Translations under genes and position numbers: made by a program
Source of the DNA: Clytia hemisphaerica
Lineage: Eukaryota; Cnidaria; Hydrozoa; Leptothecata; Clytiidae
NCBI GenBank assembly: GCA_902728285.1
Contig: CACVBU010000185.1
Coordinates: forward strand, 1,110,845 to 1,174,844
Length of the DNA: 64,000 bases
Direction: 5' to 3'
The notes under the pieces: model-generated
Told to the model about the DNA's origin: nothing
The model's database searches: none
The model's input: the letters and a program-made list of their open reading frames with translations, nothing else
In this document: positions 55,826 through 64,000 of the stretch, one piece after another
How positions within the stretch are numbered: the first letter of the stretch is position 1
Layout: every line of letters begins with the position of its first letter

Positions 55826-56529
55826 CTAATGTTTTGTTGGCAGCTCATCGTCGCTGCTACTGAGGCAAGTAATTGACAGCCTTTGGTTTGCAAAGTTTTT
55901 GTTTGTTTTTATCAAGTGAAGGTTGTCTGTTCTGGGACTCACACGCCAAATGAAATCACCATCACATTCGGAGTTCCATTTTTTAACCTTTTTCGCACAT
56001 CTCTTTGATTTTTCTTCTTTCATCGATGGCGAAATCATCAGTAATGCTTAGATGATATCCAAGCCACTTCAACTTTTTTAAGGCTTTAAGGTTGCTCATG
56101 ATTCTTTCTTTTTCTTCTTCACTTTGCAAGGTCACCTTTATCGGACGATTTTTCCTCAGCCTATTTTCATGTTCGAACCCAATACGATGTTGATGCGTTG
56201 GATTGATATCGCGGATGCCGATATCTTTGAGCAGATCCTCTAATTCCTTTTTTTTCATCTTCTTGATCTTCTTCTTTCGTGTCTTCAACTTGTTCAGGGA
56301 GTCCATGAATCATGATGTTTTTTCTTCTTGATTCGATGTCTCGTTTTTCTCTCCTCTCCTTATCTTTTTGTTCCGCAACAACAGATTTAAGATTTTCCTT
56401 GTGTGCTTTGGTTATATCAGCGTAGGTTTTACGGGATGACTCTTTCATCAAATCTTTTGTCTGTTGTATCTCTTCTTTTATCATTTTCCTTTTTTTGGCT
56501 TCTAAGTCGCTCATCTTTTGTGTTAGCAA
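55826..56529 (-). pseudogene. LINE ORF1-like remnant
   Basis: From 56529 downward: a charged coiled-coil-like N-terminus (KKRKMIKEEIQQTKD ... KDKERREKRDIESRRK), then NIMIHGLPE. After a frame break near 56250: LEDLLKDIGIRDINPTHQHR, RPIKVTLQSEEEKERIMSNL and LSITDDFAIDERRKIKEMCE. After another break it ends in KKWNSECDGDFIWRVSPRTD. This order (coiled coil, HGLPE, HRIG, RPIKV) is typical of ORF1 proteins of CR1/Jockey-type non-LTR retrotransposons, which bind element RNA. Frame breaks make it non-functional. Confidence 0.7.
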
Positions 56530-57400
56530 TGTTTCGATGTCGTTGTTGATGATTTCGTCGTCTTTTTTAGAAATCTGCTCTTATGGTACTTGTTTTCTCC
56601 GATTTTACTTCTTAAGGATCTCGTTATTCGCACACAATTGTGACATACATATTATACGTGTTAGCGAATATTTGCGGTTGGTAAAGTGGTAATTGTGTGC
56701 ACTCGTAATGTACCATACGTTGGTAGCTACAGCATTTGAGTCGATTTTGATCTTCATCATCCATACACGTAACAAGGGTGCATGTTGCAGTTGTGTTTGC
56801 TGCTTCAATTGGTGGGTCTTGGGTGTTTTTGTCGCGATTTTTGTTAATATTTAGCGAATTTTGATGCTTCTTTGAGTTTCAACCATTTTTTTGAAAGCGA
56901 TGCAGAACACGTCTTGACTATTTGACGTCAAATAAAACCATGCATGATATGTCTGTACTATGGTACCATATATTATAATGGTAAAAATATTAACGAAAAA
57001 AGAACTATGCAGAAACCCAGTCTATGCATGTTAACTTCCCCATATACTAAAGTGATTTAAAAGAAAGGCTAAAAAGCTCATCAAATACTTGCGTAAACCT
57101 GTAGAAAAATGTTGTGGAAAAGTCGCTGAAAATATTCAAGTTTCCGTTATAATTAGTCTCACTGCATACACGCCGAAGTCTAGAGTTGCAGTCTAAACTA
57201 AATCTCAAAAAATCTTTACTCCCTCCCCATCTCATCAAAAGACCAATAAGTTTGCCTAGATAAATAACGTAAGAGTTTGTTTCAGTTTTAGATACATAAC
57301 TAAAATACATAAAAAATAATCCGTTTCAACAACGTTTTCAACTATGTCGTTGAACTAAGATTTGTTTGACAGTGTAGTTCAACTGCTGCACGTCAAGAAG
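56530..57400. other. Non-coding stretch
   Basis: I see no gene. Confidence 0.35.
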
Positions 57401-57455
57401 ATGAGTGTGCTGAGTAAATCTGACCTTGAGAAAAGGAAGTTAACAAAATTAAAAA
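57401..57455 (+). CDS. Possible first exon of the tandem-exon gene
   Basis: ATG at 57401 opens MSVLSKSDLEKRKLTKLK and reaches a GTACGT donor in phase 1, the phase of the exons downstream. The intron to 57483 would be only 28 nt, very short for an animal, so this start is doubtful. Confidence 0.3.
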
Positions 57456-57483
57456 GTACGTTGTTTTTTCCTAAAATTTATAG

Positions 57484-58416
57484 AAAAGGAAGACGGAGAC
57501 AATGAAGGGACTCCAGAAACCTCGGAAATTGAAATTGATATCGATCATGATGCTCAGCAGGACATTACAGGTATTTAATTGTATACAAGCAAACTAAAGA
57601 ATAAATTTGAGCTCAAAAATGAGTTTTCAATCAGTCTCAATACAGGGTGTATCTAATATCAGTGACATTGTATTCAGAAGTATGTCATAAATTTTGATAA
57701 TTCGCATATTTTCCCTGTAGAACAATCATCAAAATTTACAGAAAATGAAGATAAAGTCATCGATGACGTTCCAGAAAACTCGGAAATTGAAATTGATATC
57801 GACCATGATGCTCGGCAGGACAGTACAGGTATTTAATTATATATAAGCATACTTTATTACCTCTTATTTAACAGTCCATCAAACTATATTTTACTACCTA
57901 AAACATCAAAAAAACGAAATTACTCCTCAAGTAGTAGTAGTCCTCAATATATGGTGGATCTACACGCTTTTTTTTTTAAGAAACTAGTTTTACCAAGCAG
58001 CCTCGATGTTTCTTAAGAAATCAGCCTTTTGAGCCTTAAATGTTTCTTACATGTTTCTAAACTTTATAACATAATCAGCCTCATGGAAGGCTGGGTTGGA
58101 AGGTTAAAAATGTTATTTTCTCATTCTCAGCCTCAGCATGTTTCTTAGATGTTTCTTAGTTTTTAGGCATTCTGAGCCTCATGTTTCTTAAAAGTGTGTT
58201 TCTTAAAAAAAAAAGACGTGTATTCTCAGTGACATTGTATTGAGAAGCATGTAAAAAAATTTGATAATTAGCACCTTTTTCCTGTACAAGGGACATTTTT
58301 GTAACTTTTTTCTTTAAATCAATTTACAGAAAATGAAGATCAATTCAACGATGACATTCCAGAAATCTCAGACAACGAAATTGAAAATGATCAAGATGCT
58401 CAGCAGGAAATTATAG
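57484..58416 (+). CDS. Three tandem 87-bp phase-1 exons (acidic repeat protein)
   Basis: Exons 57484-57570, 57742-57828 and 58330-58416 are each 87 bp. Each begins AA after an acceptor ending TAG or ACAG and ends G before GTATT. They encode copies of one acidic unit: SEIEIDIDHDAQQDIT, SEIEIDIDHDARQDST and DNEIENDQDAQQEII, preceded by GTPET, DDVPEN and DDIPEI. The donor-side intron starts (GTATTTAATT) and parts of the upstream introns (CAGTGACATTGTATT) are also alike, so whole segments were duplicated. Copies 1 and 2 are the closest. I do not recognise the gene; later exons are not visible. Confidence 0.55.
57960..58220. repeat. GTTTCTTA-type repeats in intron
   Basis: ATGTTTCTTA, TTTCTTAAGAAA and CAGCCTCA words recur between exons 2 and 3 of the tandem-exon gene and account for much of its greater intron length. 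Confidence 0.5.
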
Positions 58417-58443
58417 GTATTGTTTAATAAAAGCATCAAACAA

Positions 58444-60400
58444 ACCGAAGCTTTCCTATTTCATGATATGAGGTCGTTCCTCTGATTTAATGGAATGGTT
58501 CTTTTCAAATAACCATCTAAGCTCCTGCTGCAAGATGTGGAAAATGCAGAATAGTAGAATAGAGCTAGCCACACATGGGAAAACGCATCTCTAAGCTCAG
58601 AGCAGTTATCTGTCATAACAATGTCTGGACCCTTTTTGCCATTTCCACCAAAAGAATGAGATGACAACAAAGAGGTATACAATTCCAGTGCCTGGCATAA
58701 CGCTGGTGATGAAGATTCCAAGAGGTACGGCTCCAATTGGGGTATGTGTTACAAGCAGGAAAACCCGTAAATTTTATTCTTCGGTATTAGAAATCGAGTC
58801 TAAGAAAACCAATTCTTTCGCAGTTGGAACCTTAAAATATAGAGAGTTTAATTTCACCTAACGAAACAACATGTAACTAAATGAGACTGCAGCTTTTGTT
58901 TCAAGGTAAAATTTCAGAAAAGGGCAAAAAAATTAGAAAAATTGCACTGTAAGGGTCGATCTTTAGCCAAATTTTTCCTGCACTGTAAGAGTCCGATTTT
59001 AGAGACCTGATTTTTGGCCGAACGTACGGTCGTTTTCAAAATCGAGTGCCCCCCCCCCAAAAAAAGTCACTCAATATACTATGAAGAACAGCAGCTTGTA
59101 AATTCCAACACCCCCCTGGAACTAGTAGAATTAGGTTAGCATTGAGCTTCGCGCAATAAACCACAGCTAAATCTATGCGACTTGGTTAATGATATGAACA
59201 AATACACATAATTATCTCCCTTTTTTACCTTTTCATGGACGCGTTGCATTAGTGGTGATATTAAACATAATATTAATGGAGTATTGTCTTCTGCATTGAA
59301 CTTTTGAAGCTTGATCAGATAATCTGGATTTTCATTTTCGAAAGATGAAATTTGTTCTGTAAAGGAATAAAAGAATGAAAAGTTTCTTGCAAAAAAAACC
59401 TTTAGTCGAGATTTATATATAACTCAAATTTTATTATCTTAAATTCAAAAATTTACTTGAAATATCCGGTATCGGATAGACATTGATCTTATATGTTTGC
59501 AGCTTGATTCGACAAAATGGTATTATAAAAGCTTATTGTGTGTTTTTAATGAATGGGAATTCGAAACATTGTTTTAACACTCGCAAGAGCCATCGGGGAT
59601 TCTCAAAATTAAATTGTCATTTAATAAGGGAGGGATAAATTTTAAAGAGAATGTACAGACCTCTCTGCCAACTATGATATTCTTCCTTTCATTGTCAAAT
59701 GAAAATTAAAGCATATACCTTCCAAATTTTTTAACATGGCTTCAATGTCCTCAGTACCAAACTTTTCACGGTGAAATTGCGTATACAAATTGTTAAAGTC
59801 ATTTCTCCTTGGCATTTGCGATCTGTCAGCCATATTGGTATGAAACTCTGAATCGTCACGAGATTTAACTTTTATATCCTGTATCAGTTCTCTATAGGGA
59901 AGACCTGGTGTTAGTCCTCTCTCGAATAGTTGTTTCACTCTTTCCGCTGTTTCTTCAGAAATATCTCTAAAAGTCAAGGATTACAGACATGATACACTGT
60001 GGTTATGGTTATGGTTCATTTTGATCTAAACTTTTCAAGAGGCTGACACTCAGGCTGAATGGACAGTTTGTATTTTAACCCTTCTTCCAACTTTCTTCTG
60101 AGAAAGTTCTGAAATATTCATTTTTGATTGGTTGCGCGTTCAGTGTTGACAACGTTGATATAATATCTTTTTATAAGGGCTGCCTTTCCCTGGAGTGCGA
60201 GGAGTAAATGTTCTTAGGGTTTGCTTTGTATCAGTATTGTAAAGCTTGATGAAGTTTGCCACATCTATGTCTATTTCTAGAAAACATTCAATTCTTGCTT
60301 TGAACTTCAAAGGATCTCCTTTCACATCAATGGTTTTGTTCTTTATTTGGATATGTTCATTCACAGCTGCTACAAGTTCCTCCGTATTGGAAGTTACCAA
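58444..60400 (-). pseudogene. MULE transposase remnant
   Basis: Pieces on the minus strand, in order. 60400-60140 ends DVANFIKLYNTD ... GSPYKKILYQRCQH, then TGA and TRNQSKM. 59977-59672 reads VKQLFERGLTPGLPYRELIQ ... NMADRSQMPRRNDFNNLYTQ. 58830-58444 reads KELVFLDSISNTEE, a stop, NLRVFLLVTHTPIGAVPLGI, DIVMTDNCSELRDAF and, after a frame shift caused by a CTATTCTA/CTATTC duplication, LFCIFHILQQELRWLF. The order RCQH, LADRS, first D (FLDS), second D (MTDNC) and CxFHxLQxxxRWL is that of MULE-type transposases of animals. Stops and frameshifts make it inactive. The upstream half is duplicated in inverted orientation at 61.5-62.3 kb. Confidence 0.75.
58910..59058 (-). mobile_element. Fragment of the G-tract MITE
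   Basis: In reverse complement it begins GGGGGGGGGGCACTCGATTT and continues with ACGACCGTACGTTCGGCC and GACTCTTACAGTGCAGG, matching the left half of the MITE at 26176-26552. It is truncated near 58910 and inserted between pieces of the MULE. Confidence 0.7.
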
Positions 60401-60489
60401 CGTATTTCCCTCAGCACATCACTGCATGAAGCCGCCATCTTCGTTTTTTGTTGTTTTCAAGATTTTGCTGATTCTGCAAAATTTCATTA

Positions 60490-60845
60490 TTGATACTTCT
60501 GACCATCGAAAACTAGATTTTCAAAAGTTTAAGATACTTCCGACCGTCGAGATGAGATACTTCCGACCATCGATGAAACTTCCCCCCATGTACGAAAAAA
60601 AATTCCCGCCGCCGCCTGCGGGTTTCCAGATTTCACTGCGGGTAATTTATAAATCTTTAGTTATCGAAACCTCAAATCCCGCCATCGCCTGTTGGTTTCC
60701 AAATTTCACTGCGGGTTCCCTGCGAGTAATTTATAAATCTTTAGTTATCCAAACCTCGAATCCCGCTGCCGCCTGCGGGTTTCCAAATTTCACTGCGGGT
60801 TCCCTGCGGGTAATTTATAAATCTTTAGTTATCGAAACCTCAGAA
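60490..60845. repeat. Tandem repeats in the left palindrome arm
   Basis: First GATACTTCCGACC(A/G)TCGA in about four copies (60497-60578), then three units of roughly 90 bp containing TTTCACTGCGGGT, TAATTTATAAATCTTTAG and TTATCGAAACCTC. They lie within the 667 bp absent from the right arm. Confidence 0.7.
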
Positions 60846-61812
60846 TTTTATGAATTTCAGTAAACTATTTGGACACTCAAAACTTGATGCGTTTGTATTT
60901 TGACTAAGAATCTATATTATTCAAAATCTCTGATGCATAAATCAAACTTCCAGAACAAAAATATAATACTTCCGAAAATATAAATTAATTATTTTCATAA
61001 AATGTAATGTAAATAAAATAATATTCTATGCTAATATCTACAATCACGTATTAACAATAACCGGCTTAAAATGAACTTTTATAGTATTTCAAAGGTTTTG
61101 AGAATTTTATGCTCAATTTTTCATTGAATTCATGGATAAAATGAAAAATTGAGCATAAAATTCTCAAAACCTTTGAAATACTATAAAGTTTGAAAATGTG
61201 GGAGTCTGTAAAAAAAGCAATGAAAATAAAGAATTACTACCAAAATGAATTTATTTTTATTTCGATTTTTGGAATTTTAGGGTCGGTTCGGCCCGTAAAA
61301 CAACTAATCAAATCGGTCTCGCCTTATAATTATATATAGAAGTTATATAAATATGAACGTAGTTTACTGAAAGCCGGTTATTGTTAATACGTGATTGTAG
61401 ATATTATCATAGAATGTTATTTTATTTACATTTTAGGGAATTTTATGAAAAAAATTTAAAGACTGTTACTTTAATTTTATTTATATTTTCGGAAGTATTG
61501 AATGTTTTCTAGAAACAGACGAAGATGTGGCAAATTTCATCAAGCTTTACAATACTGACACAAAGCAAACCCTAAGAACACTTACTCCCCGCACTCCAGG
61601 GAAAGGCAGCCCTTATAAAAAGATATTATATTAACGCTGTCAACACTGAACGCGCAACCAATCAAAAATGAATATTTCAGAACTTTCTCAGAAGAAAGTT
61701 GGAAGAAGGGTTCAAAATACAAACTGTCCATTCAACCTGAGTGTCAGCCTCTTGAAAAGTTTAGATCAAAATTAACCATAACCATAACCACAGTGTATCA
61801 TGTCTGTAATCC

Positions 61813-62148
61813 TTGACTTTTAGAGATATTTCTGAAGAAACAGCGGAAAGAGTGAAACAACTATTCGAGAGAGGACTAACACCAGGTCTTGCCTATAGAG
61901 AACTGATACAGGATATAAAAGTTAAATCTCGTGATGATTTAGAGTTTCATACCAATATGGCTGACAGATCGCAAAAGCCAAGGAGAAATGACTTTAACAA
62001 TTTGTATACGCAATTTCACCGTGAAAAGTTTTGTACTGAGGACATTGAAGCCATGTTAAAAAATTTGGAAGGTATATGCTTTAATTTTCATTTGACAATG
62101 AAAGGAAGAATATCATTGTTTGCAGAGAGGTCTGTACATTCTCTTTAA
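61813..62148 (+). pseudogene. Inverted duplicate of the MULE N-terminal exon
   Basis: Near-identical inverted copy of 59977-59672: VKQLFERGLTPGLAYRELIQ ... NMADRSQKPRRNDFNNLYTQ. It differs at a few residues (LA for LP, QK for QM, FC for FG). No transposase core lies downstream on this side, so it is a duplicated fragment. Confidence 0.7.
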
Positions 62149-62281
62149 AATTTATCCCTCCCTTATTAAATGACAATTTAATTTTGAGAATCCCCGATGG
62201 CTCTTTCGAGTGTTAAAACAATGTTTCGAATTCCCATTCATTAAAAACACACAATAAGCGTTTTAATACCATTTTGTCGGG

Positions 62282-62540
62282 TAGTTTTAAGGGTAATTCT
62301 ACTTTGGTGATTGCCATTAACACTGTATTTTTGGCTTCTTCGTTTGCAAATCGGACTTTATTCTCATCTTCTCTTCCCTTCGATGCGATTCTTTGAGTTT
62401 CTTCAACTTTTACATTCCTTAAACGTAGCATCATAGGCAAGACTTTTTCATGAAGATATTCTTTGTCGTATATTTTGGTTGACTCCTCTGAATCTTTAGT
62501 GGATTCGTCAACACCATGAAGAATTAAATTGCATGCCGTG
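62282..62540 (-). pseudogene. LINE ORF1-like fragment
   Basis: Reads CNLILHGVDESTKDSEESTK ... RLRNVKVEETQRIASKGRED ... VRFANEEAKNTVLMAITKVE, an ORF1-like order (LILHG ... V-RI ... RF-NEE) in a diverged form. It is wedged between the palindrome and the LINE reverse transcriptase and points away from it, so it is either from a second element or from an inverted 5' part. Confidence 0.45.
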
Positions 62541-64000
62541 GATTGAATGGAAACCAAGATTCGAACCAAGGTTTAAATACATACGTAATGAAAAAAACTT
62601 CGATATACATGCGTTTAAAAACGATATCGCACAAGTACCATTCAATCTAGTTTACGCCTTCGACTCCGCCGAGGAACAGCTTGACATATTCAATGAACTG
62701 TTTACTAGCTGTCTTAGCCGACATGCACCACTTGTAAAGCAGAAAATTACACGTCCGCCAGCTCCATGGTTGAAAGATCTCAATATCGGCGAGAAACAAA
62801 GAGAAAGAGATTACCTCCGCGCTAAGTGCCATACCCGATGCCGAAGAGGGAGACTGGAACCTCTACCGTAAAGCTCGTAATGAACTAAAGACTCTCATTC
62901 GTGTAACCAAATCTTCTTTCTTCCGGTGTGGTCTACCATCCATCGTATCCTCAAGCCGAATCCTCAAAAGATCCACGCTGAGCCTGACACCCTCAACCAA
63001 GACTTCAACACAACTGCTGGGAGACATAATAATTCACAACCGAAACCAGAGCAGCTCCTTCACCAACTCATTGACGATCTACCTGAATTTCATGACGCGT
63101 TCACCATTACCCAAGTCTTCTACGCTGATGTTCGTAAAGCCATTAGAAATCTTCGGGGCGATTGCTCAACCGGTCACGACCAAATGCCATCAAAATACAT
63201 AAAACTGTCCACAGATGAAATCTGCAGTCCGATATGTCACATCATTAACACCTCTATTCAACAATCGATCTTCCCAAGTCAATGGAAAATATCAAAAATC
63301 AGCCCAATTCCTAAAATTGAATCATCGAATGAGCCAAGTGATTATCGTCCAATATCGATTTTACCCATTCTATCAAAAATTTACGAAAAACTCATCATGA
63401 TACAAATGACAAACTTTCTTGAACACCAGGAACTCTTGTCACAATACCAATCTGGCTTTCGTAAGGGCCATTGCACTGTAACCACATGTATTAAAATCAA
63501 AAATGACATTCTGAAAGCTATGCACCACGGAGAGATCACACTTGCTGTTTTTGCCGATTTCTCGAAAGCATTTGACACCGTTGACTTTGAAACTCTGATA
63601 AAAAAGCTTCATTCACTCCACTTCTCGAAGAAGTCCTTACGTATTCTTGCAAACTACCTCAGCAGTCAACAACAGTACGTGCAAATTGATGATAAGAGAT
63701 CACCCGTCTTAACTGTCACTAATGGTGTGCTGCAAGGGAGCATATTGGGTCCCGTCCTCTTTAACCTCTTTAACTTCACGACATGGCATCTAAGACCAAC
63801 GCCAAATGTGTTCAGTATGCCGACGACACCAGCATCTATCGTCACACCAAACCTGCCAACCTTGAACTATGTAGTCAAGAAGTTCAGAACGATGTCAATG
63901 TTATCGAGAAGTGGTGACGCGACTCAAACTTAATCTTCAATGCAAAAAAGACAAAATCGATGCTCTTTGCCACCAGTCAAATGGCACGAAGACACGACTT
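62541..64000 (+). mobile_element. Non-LTR retrotransposon (CR1/Jockey-like) reverse transcriptase, 5'-truncated, open at window end
   Basis: 62541-62870 holds the end of the endonuclease-to-RT linker (FNELFTSCLSRHAPLVKQK, APWLKDLNIGEKQRERDYLR). After a frame shift, 62926 onward is reverse transcriptase: GDCSTGHDQMPSKYIKL, PSDYRPISILPILSKIYEKL, QYQSGFRKGHCT, motif A AVFADFSKAFDTVD and motif B GVLQGSILGPVLFNL. A one-base loss near 63776 moves the frame; in the new frame YADD (about 63813) is followed by a stop at about 63917 in place of a Ser codon (W-TGA-RDSNLIFNAKKTK). The apurinic endonuclease domain is missing. A dead copy whose 3' end lies beyond the window. Confidence 0.85.

Larger units (their letters stand above)
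59511..62281. repeat. 2.8-kb imperfect palindrome
   Basis: 59511-60298 is inverted at 61506-62281, and 60966-61072 is inverted at about 61361-61500. The centre is a perfect 44-bp hairpin (61081-61124 with 61141-61184, 16-base loop). The left arm has an extra 60299-60965 that carries short tandem repeats; the right arm has an extra 61185-61360. Both arms carry the MULE 5' coding pieces. It could be a foldback form of the MULE with very long inverted ends, or an inverted duplication. Confidence 0.75.

Noticed and set aside
60246..60863. A 205-codon plus-strand frame with internal repeats
   Set aside because: It overlaps the MULE exon on the other strand, and the repeats are DNA tandem repeats with no protein signature.

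Overview
The window is AT-rich eukaryotic DNA. It has GT-AG introns, long non-coding stretches and many mobile elements from several classes. Penelope-like retroelements (PLEs), a hammerhead ribozyme, a P-like THAP transposon, a MULE, a CR1/Jockey-type LINE and several MITEs occur together, which suggests an early-branching animal, most likely a cnidarian. This is an inference from repeat content; no marker gene is present. I saw no bacterial genes, rRNA, tRNA or CRISPR array.

0-25.5 kb is a three-layer nest. The outermost layer is a decayed multi-copy gene (about 0.53-3.2 kb, resuming at 24.6-25.5 kb). It is interrupted by a head-to-tail PLE dimer on the minus strand, bounded by the 18-bp direct repeat ATATCCAGCATCTATGGG (3202-3219 and 24590-24607). 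The dimer is split by a 15,404-bp element (7265-22668) with 17-bp terminal inverted repeats (CTCGACG[T/G]GTTGAAGGT) and a TA target duplication. The empty site survives in the sister PLE unit at about 4075-4095. The 15.4-kb element carries one apparently intact 16-exon minus-strand gene (9816-16356) whose phases all agree and which encodes 1,342 residues. It has a DDE-like pattern but belongs to no transposase superfamily I can name. This is the best candidate for an undescribed system. A 5'-truncated paralogue lies at 30.5-35.8 kb on the plus strand.

25.5-36 kb holds a G-tract MITE, short tandem repeats, a frameshifted pseudogene with an LPGGKYW motif, and the truncated paralogue. 36-44.3 kb holds a RING-finger gene split by a 4.6-kb TIR element that carries a three-exon hAT-like transposase gene with two frame lesions.

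45.0-46.9 kb is a 1.86-kb P-like element with roughly 105-bp TIRs and an 8-bp TSD. 48.2-51.1 kb is a head-to-head inverted pair of 5'-truncated GIY-YIG PLEs, bounded as one unit by a 12-bp direct repeat. 55.8-56.5 kb is a LINE ORF1 remnant. 57.4-58.4 kb shows three tandem 87-bp phase-1 exons. 58.4-62.3 kb is a decayed MULE inside a large imperfect palindrome. 62.5 kb to the end is a LINE reverse transcriptase running off the window.

Almost everything recognisable is mobile-element biology. The RING gene and the tandem-exon gene are the main candidates for host genes. Many young-looking elements carry single-base frameshifts, which could be real decay or consensus errors in the assembly.
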